A DNA stretch of 17,333 nt. Source: Candidatus Aenigmatarchaeota archaeon. Its GTDB lineage: Archaea; Aenigmatarchaeota; Aenigmatarchaeia; QMZP01; QMZT01. The first letter of the stretch is position 1. Every line of letters begins with the position of its first letter. This document shows, piece after piece, positions 1-5,808 of this stretch. The stretch is from NCBI GenBank assembly GCA_023128965.1, contig JAGMCY010000136.1, positions 1 to 17,333 of the forward strand, given 5' to 3'. The notes below the pieces were generated by a model that worked only from the letters and a program-made list of their open reading frames with translations, searched no databases and had not been told where the DNA came from. The translations under genes and the position numbers were made by a program.

Positions 1-1728
1 CAGGTGGTGGCTGAAGATGAAGATGATGATCCCCTGACATACTACGCTGTTAACATACCTGAAGGTGCAACATTTGATCCTGAGAATGTTATGTTCTCGT
101 GGACTCTTGGGTACGACATAACAGCAAGGCAATATTACGTCAGTTTCCTTGTGATAGACAGTCCGGTGAGCGGGAACTCTAAAACAACCGATCAAAACGT
201 ATGGATATACGTAGGCGATGTCAACAGGGCTCCTGTAATCGGGCTTGCTGAGGAATTCCTGGGAACGGATGAGAATGTTCTTCTGGAATTCGAGCTCGGG
301 GCAGAGGATCCGGACGGAGATGAGATAGCTTATTATGTTGATCTTCCGGAGGGAGCGGAATTCAATCACGAAACCGGAAAGTTCTCATGGATCCCTGAAT
401 TCGGGCAGGAAGGGAATTACGAGCTGGATTTCACGGTATCGGATGGCGTGAACAACGTAACTAAAAAAATAACGATAACCATCGGGAATGTCAACAGGCC
501 GCCGAAATCCAAAATATCGCACCCGCTCGAAAACCAGGAATTCCTAACAGAAAGAAATATCTTATTCAGCGGTGCCGATAGCTACGACCTGGATGAGGAG
601 GAATTAACCTATATCTGGGATTTCGGTGACGGGGAAGCCATGGCAACCGGGAACTCGACAACCACGTATGTTTACCAAAACCCAGGGACGTACAACGTGA
701 GTTTAACAATGAGTGACGGGGAAATGTACGATACCGATACCATCACGATATTGATCAAAAAGGGGGTTACGGAGGACAGCGACAACGACGGGGTGGAGGA
801 TTCAATTGACAGGTGTCCTGACACGCCCCCGTTAAAGAAGGTCAACGTTTACGGCTGTTCCCTTCCGAAGTATACGAATTTCGAGAACAATCTAACAACA
901 GATTTCTCCGGAGTGGATTTGAAAAATGCGACCAATGTCACTATCGGAATACCTGAAAAGGGGATGGTAGAATTCCGAAAAAATACGCTCGACCTTGTAG
1001 GGAAGGATCTCAACAAATACGTGGAGATAGGGGACGCGAACATAACCGTTGAGAGCAAAAAAATCCCCGAACTAAACAAGTCTGCTGTCATAACATTTTA
1101 CAACGTCACCATCAGAGATCCCGTCATGTTGAAGGACGAGATTTATTGCCCTGATTGTAAGATAATAAGCTACGTGAACAAAACCTTCTCTTTCTCTGTC
1201 CTCCACTTCACCACCTATTCGCTCATGGCATGGGCCTCGTATTCGGGATACTGCGGGGATGGTTTGTGTTCTCTTTATGAATCTTGCCAAGAATGCAAGG
1301 AGGATTGCGGGGAATGCGGAAAGGTGGAAAAGCCTGGTGCATGCGAAGAGCTCTGGGTTTGTTCTGCGTGGTCCGAGTGCAACGAATTGAATCTGAGGAC
1401 AAGAGAATGCGTGGATGCGAACGTCTGCGGTTTGCAGACCAAAAAACCTGCTGAAACAACAGAATGCGGGAAAGAACAGGACTATTCATCTCTCGTGTTT
1501 TTCGGGATCATACTCATGGTTTTGGTTTCGATCTACCTCCTCACCGAAGTCTACAAGAAGAGGAGAGAAAGCAAAAAAATGGATAGGTTCGAACTGGAAA
1601 GATTCGTGAAAGGATATATGTACAGGGGTTACGCGAAATCCGAGATCGAGAGAATCCTTAAATCAGAGGGCTACGCGGAAAAGGAGATAAACGAAGTTCT
1701 GGAAGAAGTGGAAAAAGAGATTTTCTAA
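1..1728 (+). CDS. Membrane-anchored multidomain surface protein (3' part, 5' end outside window)
   Basis: The reading frame is open at the left edge, so the true start lies outside the window; residues here are counted from base 4. Two cadherin-like/He_PIG-type beta-sandwich repeats occupy about 1-72 and 73-162. A PKD domain at about 166-253 carries WDFGDG. A thrombospondin type 3-like calcium motif (DSDNDGVEDSIDRCPDTP) is at 258-275. A beta-rich domain ending in HFTTYSL (401-407) follows. A cysteine-rich knot (CGDGLC...CKEDCGEC, 417-438) and a thrombospondin type 1-like repeat (WVCSAWSEC, 451-459) precede a membrane helix at about 495-516. A basic stop-transfer and a ~58-residue helical tail end the protein. 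The architecture indicates an extracellular adhesion or cell-surface protein anchored by its C-terminus, with the tail in the cytoplasm. Several NxS/T sequons are present. It converges on the epimerase gene with a 4-base overlap of stop codons. Domain calls are by eye; the binding partner is unknown. Confidence 0.88.
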   Translation, partial: QVVAEDEDDDPLTYYAVNIPEGATFDPENVMFSWTLGYDITARQYYVSFLVIDSPVSGNSKTTDQNVWIYVGDVNRAPVIGLAEEFLGTDENVLLEFELGAEDPDGDEIAYYVDLPEGAEFNHETGKFSWIPEFGQEGNYELDFTVSDGVNNVTKKITITIGNVNRPPKSKISHPLENQEFLTERNILFSGADSYDLDEEELTYIWDFGDGEAMATGNSTTTYVYQNPGTYNVSLTMSDGEMYDTDTITILIKKGVTEDSDNDGVEDSIDRCPDTPPLKKVNVYGCSLPKYTNFENNLTTDFSGVDLKNATNVTIGIPEKGMVEFRKNTLDLVGKDLNKYVEIGDANITVESKKIPELNKSAVITFYNVTIRDPVMLKDEIYCPDCKIISYVNKTFSFSVLHFTTYSLMAWASYSGYCGDGLCSLYESCQECKEDCGECGKVEKPGACEELWVCSAWSECNELNLRTRECVDANVCGLQTKKPAETTECGKEQDYSSLVFFGIILMVLVSIYLLTEVYKKRRESKKMDRFELERFVKGYMYRGYAKSEIERILKSEGYAEKEINEVLEEVEKEIF

Positions 1729-2348
1729 ATTTTCGGGATACCTATATCCGCTGTTATTATCTCCCCTGAATTTCCGCTGTTCAGCCCTTTCTTTCTTTCG
1801 TAAAAGGTTATCGTCATGTCGGGCCTGATCGCAGAACCCATAACTTTTCCGTTATCCGAATTCACCCCGGACGGGCAGTCTATAGAGACCTTATATCCTT
1901 CCATTGAGTTGAACTTTTTTATAACCTTCACGTATTCCTCGCTCACCACATCCTTCAATCCCGTTCCCAGAAGCGCATCTACAAGTATATCATATTTTAT
2001 TCTCGGTATCTTTTCTACGTAGAATTTCACGGGATTTTTCAGGGATTTCAGATTTCCCAGAATTCCGAAGTTCCTTCTGGTTGTCTCGCTCCTTAGAATC
2101 TCCGGGTCCTTTATGAAGTACACATCAACCTTCGCCCCGTGAATGAGCGAATGCCTCGCGAACACCAGCCCGTCCCCTGCGTTGTTCCCCGTCCCGCAGA
2201 AAACCAACACCTTCTTCCCTTTCAAACCGATTTTCTCGTTCAAAACCCTCGCGACATTCGCCCCCGCGTTCTCCATCATTATCCCTTCCGGTATACCGAT
2301 TTCCTTTGCTTTGTGTTCAATTTCCCTCATTTTCTTGACAGAAATCAT
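1725..2348 (-). CDS. nnrE: NAD(P)H-hydrate epimerase (YjeF N-terminal domain, stand-alone)
   Basis: The enzyme epimerises the damaged cofactors (R)- and (S)-NAD(P)HX so that a dehydratase can repair them. The 207-residue product contains only the YjeF_N Rossmann-like domain. Recognisable motifs are MMENAG (24-29), the glycine loop GTGNNAGDG (52-60), DALLGTGL (124-131) and D157 followed by CPSGVNSDNG (158-167). The ADP/ATP-dependent dehydratase domain fused in many archaeal and bacterial Nnr proteins is absent, so the second activity must be encoded elsewhere. The ATG lies 4 bases downstream of the HerA stop codon, which implies co-transcription and probably translational coupling. The 3' end overlaps the stop of the convergent surface-protein gene. 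The family assignment is secure; the cellular role is inferred from the family. Confidence 0.9.
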   Translation of the reverse strand: MISVKKMREIEHKAKEIGIPEGIMMENAGANVARVLNEKIGLKGKKVLVFCGTGNNAGDGLVFARHSLIHGAKVDVYFIKDPEILRSETTRRNFGILGNLKSLKNPVKFYVEKIPRIKYDILVDALLGTGLKDVVSEEYVKVIKKFNSMEGYKVSIDCPSGVNSDNGKVMGSAIRPDMTITFYERKKGLNSGNSGEIITADIGIPKI

Positions 2349-2352
2349 GCCA

Positions 2353-3855
2353 TCACATAAAACTCTTCGCGTCCTCTTTCTTCTTCTTTACCCCTTCGGA
2401 AAATTCTTTCGCAGCTTCCTCTAACGGAATCCCTCTTCTCGATTCTCTGGATTCGCGCTTGCGAATCTTCACGAATATGGGGAAGTTCACCCCTTCCCCC
2501 ACTATAAGGCCTGTCCCCACGCGCAAACCGGATATCTGATTTATAACATCCTTGGTTATTCCTTCCGAAGACCTCCCTATGTGATCGAGATCATAGGGAT
2601 TCGTAACCCTGAGGATTATGTGTGTGTTGCACTGGGAAAGGGCGGTGGTGGAAAGCTGGATGGGTCTCTGCGAAATCAAACATAATGAGGCATGGAACTT
2701 CCTTCCTTCCCTTGCTATGGTCTGGATGATTCCCCGGGAGATCGCGATCTCCGCTCTCGCCGTCTCAGGAACGAACTGGTGAGCCTCTTCAAGAACGAGA
2801 AGGAAAGGAGGAATCTTCGAATCCCTCCTTCCGTTGAACAGCTTCCGGGCGAGGTGCGCAACGACCATCTGCTTTTTCCGGGAACTTATGAAGGAAGATA
2901 GGTCAATAACGCTTATCTTCCCCTGCTGTGCGATCTCTTTTGCCAAGGGATGATCTGATGCCCCGAAGAGGCCTGTTTGCATGAGATCGTACAAGACCGA
3001 GACCAGAACATCCTTTGTCGCACTCTTCGCTTTTTCGTCCTCCTCTATCCTCTCTATCAGTTCATTAATTCCGAAATGTTTCCTTTTACTCTTCATCTCC
3101 CTGAGAAAGCGTGCGAGTTCCCTCACCTGAGCAGGGGAAAGTTTCGGGAGGAACTCCGATATCTGACGTGAAGTGAGATTCGGTAAACCTATCCTTATAT
3201 CCCGGGCAGGGAAAACCTTTATCTTGTCTGTGTATTTCGAATCTTCCGAAAACGAAACGTACTCCCCGTGCGTATCCACGATTATCGTAGCCAGCTGGCC
3301 CTCTTCCTTGTTCCTTCTGAGCAGTTCCTCGATGATCACGGATACCAGATAGGACTTCCCCGCCCCTGAAATAGCGAGTATCGCGAGGTGCTTCTGGAGG
3401 AGGCGGGTGAGGTTAAGACGCACACTCACATTGTGATAGGGAAGTTCGCCCACTTGCAGCCCTTTTTTATCAAGACCCAAGAATTTAGAGATAATCGCGT
3501 GATCTGGTTCGTAAACCTTCGTTCCGGGGGACGGCGGGAAGCTCACTTCTTCGAACATCTCTCCTTTTCCGTAAACCCCGAGGGGAACGATATCCGCTAT
3601 CAGATACTCCCAGTTGCTCACTGGGAAAATTTCCTCCATGGGCTTGCTTGATTCGTATTTCTCAACGCTCTCTGGCCTCATAAAGTAGCGATTTGTCTTG
3701 AAAACGTCCGCAACCCTTCCTATGAGTTTCCCTCCCTCAATCGAAACTTCCACAAACTGCCCCCTTCGGACGACACAGCCCTTTTTTATCACGAATGAAA
3801 ATTTCCTCGTGCAGGGCCCATCAAAAGTCGAAATAACCGTCCCATATTCATTCAT
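2353..3855 (-). CDS. herA: HerA/FtsK-superfamily DNA-translocating ATPase
   Basis: The 500-residue product is the usual HerA length. The N-terminal ~110 residues are a beta-rich HAS-barrel-like domain, followed by a RecA-like ATPase core. Walker A is GAGKS (164-168), DTHGEY (194-199) follows the second strand, and Walker B is LLVLEEAH (352-359) with two acidic residues. AREGRK (381-386) fits the arginine-finger region and SQRP (395-398) the sensor. HerA hexamers pump DNA and in archaea usually pair with the NurA nuclease and Mre11-Rad50 for end resection. None of those partners is next to this gene; the downstream neighbour is the epimerase. It may therefore be a HerA paralogue rather than the resection HerA. 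The ATG at 3855 is 25 bases from a TATA-like element, consistent with a leaderless transcript. Confidence 0.85.
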   Translation of the reverse strand: MNEYGTVISTFDGPCTRKFSFVIKKGCVVRRGQFVEVSIEGGKLIGRVADVFKTNRYFMRPESVEKYESSKPMEEIFPVSNWEYLIADIVPLGVYGKGEMFEEVSFPPSPGTKVYEPDHAIISKFLGLDKKGLQVGELPYHNVSVRLNLTRLLQKHLAILAISGAGKSYLVSVIIEELLRRNKEEGQLATIIVDTHGEYVSFSEDSKYTDKIKVFPARDIRIGLPNLTSRQISEFLPKLSPAQVRELARFLREMKSKRKHFGINELIERIEEDEKAKSATKDVLVSVLYDLMQTGLFGASDHPLAKEIAQQGKISVIDLSSFISSRKKQMVVAHLARKLFNGRRDSKIPPFLLVLEEAHQFVPETARAEIAISRGIIQTIAREGRKFHASLCLISQRPIQLSTTALSQCNTHIILRVTNPYDLDHIGRSSEGITKDVINQISGLRVGTGLIVGEGVNFPIFVKIRKRESRESRRGIPLEEAAKEFSEGVKKKKEDAKSFM

Positions 3856-3872
3856 TCTCTCTTATTGTTTCT

Positions 3873-3885
3873 GAAATATAAAAAA
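3873..3885 (-). promoter_or_regulatory. TATA-type promoter of the herA-nnrE operon
   Basis: Read on the minus strand, TTTTTTATATTTC is centred about 25 bases upstream of the herA ATG. No Shine-Dalgarno-like site precedes the ATG, so transcription probably begins at or next to the start codon. A second TATA-like run (CTATATATAT) lies about 50 bases further out and could be an alternative on either strand. Confidence 0.5.
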
Positions 3886-4006
3886 CTGAGTTTAAACTTC
3901 CGTTCTCTTTCGGATAAAACAGGCTCTATATATATCGATTTTTCTCTATTTACTCTTTCCGTCCTCTTTCCCCCCGAACTCTCACTTTTTCATGAAATTA
4001 AATATT

Positions 4007-4029
4007 TATATTCTTTAGTATATATTTTA
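4007..4029 (+). repeat. Left copy of a 23-base AT-rich inverted repeat flanking wHTH-xerA
   Basis: These bases match the reverse complement of 5379-5401 at 21 of 23 positions, including a perfect 16-base block TTTAGTATATATTTTA (4014-4029). The two copies face each other across the winged-helix and recombinase genes. The composition is nearly pure A/T, so chance similarity is easier than for a mixed sequence. Confidence 0.5.
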
Positions 4030-4054
4030 AAAAAGATATAATATAAAATAATTA

Positions 4055-4109
4055 TTAGAAAGTATTAAATTAAAAATATATTTTAGAAATTATTTTTTAG
4101 AAAATAATG
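4055..4109 (+). repeat. Three iteron-like TTAGAAA repeats
   Basis: TTAGAAA occurs at 4055, 4083 and 4097, each followed by an A/T-rich hexamer (GTATTA, TTATTT, ATAATG). The spacings are 28 and 14 bases. A related CTAGAAAATAAT is at 5406-5417 on the far side of xerA. The position just upstream of a DNA-binding protein gene fits operator or iteron-like sites, but this is inference. Confidence 0.45.
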
Positions 4110-4129
4110 ATTTAAATGCATACATAACA

Positions 4130-4137
4130 TTTATATT
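4130..4137 (+). promoter_or_regulatory. TATA box of the winged-helix gene
   Basis: TTTATATT is centred about 25 bases before the ATG at 4159. No ribosome-binding site lies between them, so a leaderless transcript starting at the ATG is expected. This favours ATG 4159 over the in-frame TTG at 4141. Confidence 0.55.
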
Positions 4138-4158
4138 TCCTTGATTCATAAATTATGC

Positions 4159-4503
4159 ATGGTTGAGGGGGAAGGGCAAAAACCGGTATTGGAGGACTTG
4201 TTCTTAAGGGAAAAGCCAGCACGAATCTTCCTAGCACTCAAGACAGCAAAGATGCCAGTGTACGCGACAATCCTATCGAAAGAGGCGGATTGTACGTATT
4301 CCCACACCATAAAGATCCTTGGTATCCTCCAAAACATGGGGCTTGTCGTATTTGACAAGAAGGGCAGGATCAAGGGAGTGAAACTCACGGATGACGGCTG
4401 GGATATCGCTCACAACCTGGAGGCCATGAAGAAGAAGCTGGTTCAGATCGAGGATAAGCACAGGAAACAGACTAAAAAGGAAAAGAAAGCCGAGAAAAAG
4501 TGA
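4159..4503 (+). CDS. Winged helix-turn-helix DNA-binding protein
   Basis: The 114-residue product has a single winged-helix domain at about 20-90. The helices KPARIFLAL and VYATILSKEAD lead into a likely recognition helix around 46-58 (TYSHTIKILGILQNMG), then a short wing (VVFDKKGRIKGVKLTDDG). A lysine-rich tail (101-114) ends the protein. The fold is of the MarR/ArsR-like archaeal type and acts as a DNA-binding regulator; the ligand and targets are unknown. The ATG at 4159 is chosen because a TATA box sits about 25 bases upstream; a TTG at 4141 would add six residues. It precedes the xerA-type recombinase in the same direction, separated by 192 bases containing several dyads. TTAGAAA repeats just upstream could be its own operators. 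Confidence 0.75.
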   Translation: MVEGEGQKPVLEDLFLREKPARIFLALKTAKMPVYATILSKEADCTYSHTIKILGILQNMGLVVFDKKGRIKGVKLTDDGWDIAHNLEAMKKKLVQIEDKHRKQTKKEKKAEKK

Positions 4504-4695
4504 AGTCAATCATAAACCCTTGTTTTTATAGCATATCTCTTCGTGAGAGGTATACTATTAGGTGAAAAAACCCCTGAAAAGCCGGGTTTACCTTTGAAAT
4601 CCCCATGTCCGCTTTTACATCTTTTCGGACAATCGGCATACTGCGTTTAAATATGAGTTCAGATAATATTTTAAAAGAGGAAATTTAGGGGTAAA
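4504..4695. other. Dyad-rich spacer between the winged-helix gene and xerA
   Basis: There is no coding frame here: in the xerA frame a stop at 4672-4674 closes the reading frame shortly upstream. The spacer contains a T-rich stretch just after the upstream gene (CTTGTTTTTA, 4520-4529) that could terminate transcription, then three successive dyads (4529-4557, 4568-4589, 4606-4631). Two TATA-like elements precede xerA: TTTAAATA (4646-4653) and ATAATATTTTAA (4663-4674). Confidence 0.6.
4529..4557. other. Candidate dif-like recombination site (imperfect dyad)
   Basis: Left arm TAGCATATCTCT (4529-4540) and right arm AGAGGTATACTA (4546-4557) are inverted copies with 10 of 12 matching positions around a TCGTG centre. 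Xer target sites (dif) are two 11-base inverted arms around a 6-8 base centre; read as 11+7+11 this dyad has that geometry. It lies 139 bases upstream of the xerA start. The alternative is a transcription factor operator or an RNA hairpin. Confidence 0.4.
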
Positions 4696-5280
4696 ATGGC
4701 TAGAAAAGGTAAACTGCCAAGATTTTTGTCACTTCCTGAGGCAGAAGCATTGTTCAAGTCTTCCAGAGATAACCCAAGGGATAATTTAATGCTCAAATGC
4801 ATGTTCTACTTGGGACTGAGAAATTCTGAACTGGAAAGCTTAAGAATAGAAGACGTTGACTTAATAAACGGAAACGTAAAAGTAGTTCAGGGTAAGGGAA
4901 AAAGGGATAGATATGTACCTATTCCAAGTAGCCTGGCATATGAAATACGCTCGTACATAGGAGAACAAAAAACAGGCAAGATGTTTTATCTTTCCGATAG
5001 GCACATAAGAAGAATAGTGAAAAATTATGCTATAAAGGCAGGCATAAGAAACCCGGAAGAGGTTCATCCGCATACGCTTCGTCATTCATACGCAACATTT
5101 CTTCAGAATGAGGGGGTTCCATTAAACATCATTCAGGAACTGTTGGGACACTCAGAAATAGATACAACAACCATATATATTCATCTCGGAACAAAGAAGA
5201 AGAAGGAATGGGTGGAGAAAGCCTTCGGCGGACAAAAAAACGCATCACTGCAAGCCTATTTGCCCTCGAAAAACGAGTGA
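4696..5280 (+). CDS. xerA: XerA-type tyrosine recombinase, catalytic domain only
   Basis: This is a site-specific DNA strand-exchange enzyme. The full catalytic set of the tyrosine recombinase family is visible: R42 in GLRNSEL, K68 or nearby in the beta-hairpin GKGKRDR, H126 and R129 in HPHTLRH, H152 in LLGHSEI, and nucleophile Y161 in TTTIYIH. At 194 residues it is much shorter than XerA/XerC/XerD proteins (about 280-300), because the N-terminal SAM-like core-binding domain is missing. An in-frame stop at 4672-4674 shows the missing part is not encoded directly upstream. The intact motifs argue against a dead fragment. Roles in archaea include chromosome dimer resolution and element integration. 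Start support is an AGGGGT site 4687-4692. Base composition is more AT-rich than the neighbouring metabolic genes. Confidence 0.88.
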   Translation: MARKGKLPRFLSLPEAEALFKSSRDNPRDNLMLKCMFYLGLRNSELESLRIEDVDLINGNVKVVQGKGKRDRYVPIPSSLAYEIRSYIGEQKTGKMFYLSDRHIRRIVKNYAIKAGIRNPEEVHPHTLRHSYATFLQNEGVPLNIIQELLGHSEIDTTTIYIHLGTKKKKEWVEKAFGGQKNASLQAYLPSKNE

Positions 5281-5314
5281 TGTTTAAACTCCTGAAACAT
5301 AGAACTTATTATCT

Positions 5315-5331
5315 ATATTCTAAATTATATA
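5315..5331 (+). repeat. First copy of a 17-base direct repeat
   Basis: ATATTCTAAATTATATA recurs at 5385-5401 with a single change (ATATACTAAATTATATA). The copies are 70 bases apart, which is close to seven helical turns of B-DNA. They are A/T only apart from one C. Confidence 0.45.
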
Positions 5332-5378
5332 TAAAATAATATATCTTATTTAAAGTATTTTTAAAGATATATTTTTTA

Positions 5379-5401
5379 TAAAATATATACTAAATTATAT
5401 A
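5379..5401 (-). repeat. Right copy of the 23-base AT-rich inverted repeat
   Basis: This is the inverted partner of 4007-4029, with 21 of 23 matches after reverse complementing. It lies 99 bases beyond the xerA stop codon. Its last 17 bases double as the second copy of the local direct repeat. Confidence 0.5.
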
Positions 5402-5538
5402 CTTTCTAGAAAATAATTTGGGCCAAAAAAGTGAGCTTTCGTGAAATTTGACCCCCACGGTGAGAGGAGAAAGGGAAAGAGGGGAGAGAAGGGGCTAGAA
5501 ATGAGGCTATGTATAGCGGTTTTTAGCTTTATAGAGAA

Positions 5539-5739
5539 TTATTCTTCCTTGCTGGATTTTTCTCCCATTCCCATCGCGATCCCGACTAACGTGAGGATAA
5601 TCCCTATGAAAGCCAGGAACATCCACACAGGGAAAAACTCCTGAGCCGGAATGAGGTAAGCGAGATAGCCTCCTATCAAACCAACAGCCAGAACTATAAC
5701 CCCCACTAAGATCAGAATCAACATCCACTGATCAGCCAT
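5539..5739 (-). CDS. Small two-helix membrane protein
   Basis: The 66-residue product has two hydrophobic segments, about 6-29 and 37-57, joined by a short PAQEFFPV loop, and a charged C-terminus KSSKEE. The glycine-rich helices and length mark an integral membrane miniprotein; I do not recognise a family. The ATG at 5739 lies about 26 bases from a minus-strand TATA-like element CTTTTTAAG, consistent with leaderless transcription. It is divergent from the 55-residue membrane peptide gene at 5809, and the 69-base gap holds both promoters, so the two may be co-regulated. Overlapping plus-strand frames lack membrane character and are shadows. Confidence 0.72.
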   Translation of the reverse strand: MADQWMLILILVGVIVLAVGLIGGYLAYLIPAQEFFPVWMFLAFIGIILTLVGIAMGMGEKSSKEE

Positions 5740-5760
5740 GTTTATTACTGTAGGGAATGG

Positions 5761-5790
5761 CTTAAAAAGTTGCGAAAGCTATAAAAGCGT
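5761..5790. promoter_or_regulatory. Divergent promoter pair for two small membrane-protein genes
   Basis: On the plus strand GCTATAAAAGCG (5778-5789) is centred about 26 bases before the ATG at 5809. On the minus strand ACTTTTTAAG (5761-5770) is a similar distance before the ATG at 5739. Both spacings predict leaderless transcripts in opposite directions. Confidence 0.5.
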
Positions 5791-5808
5791 GCTCAACCAA
5801 GAATTGGA

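Larger units (their letters stand above)
3856..4158. other. AT-rich intergenic region upstream of the winged-helix gene
   Basis: No gene is seen in these 303 bases. Nearest herA is its promoter. A pyrimidine-rich stretch runs from about 3941 to 3990 and includes a run of six C. From about 3995 to 4140 the sequence is almost entirely A and T. It contains the left copy of an inverted repeat (4007-4029), three TTAGAAA repeats (4055-4109), a perfect 8-base stem ATTATTTT/AAAATAAT with a TTAG loop (4089-4108), and a 10-base palindrome TTTCATGAAA (3988-3997). The TATA element of the next gene ends the region. Confidence 0.7.
5281..5538. other. AT-rich and polypurine intergenic region downstream of xerA
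   Basis: No convincing gene is seen. Bases 5301-5418 are almost wholly A/T and contain a 17-base direct repeat with one mismatch (5315-5331 and 5385-5401). The second copy is part of the inverted repeat partner of 4007-4029. TTTCGTGAAATT (5437-5448) echoes TTTCATGAAATT at 3988-3999. Then follows an uninterrupted 33-base purine run (5462-5494). The region ends in the 3' end of the leftward small membrane-protein gene. Confidence 0.65.

Noticed and set aside
3890..3897. GTTTAAAC palindrome occurring at 3890, 5282 and 13751 as a shared regulatory site
   Set aside because: Each lies in AT-rich promoter-like DNA where such a palindrome is likely by chance or as part of a TATA element, and the flanks differ.
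4055..4109. CRISPR-like array from the TTAGAAA repeats
   Set aside because: The repeats are 7 bases, too short, with only 7-21 bases between them and no cas genes nearby.
3940..4140. Chromosomal replication origin in the AT-rich tract
   Set aside because: It has an unwinding-element-like composition and repeats, but no orc1/cdc6 gene is in view and no origin recognition box was recognised. It is kept only as an iteron/operator observation.
4504..4695. xerA as a pseudogene whose N-terminal part lies upstream out of frame
   Set aside because: No frame in the spacer encodes a SAM-like core-binding domain; it holds dyads and promoter-like elements, and all catalytic residues of the recombinase are intact.
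5441..5644. A 67-codon plus-strand frame across the polypurine tract
   Set aside because: It begins in low-complexity purine sequence giving an arginine/lysine/glycine string and then runs antisense to the convincing two-helix membrane protein gene. No promoter or ribosome site supports it.
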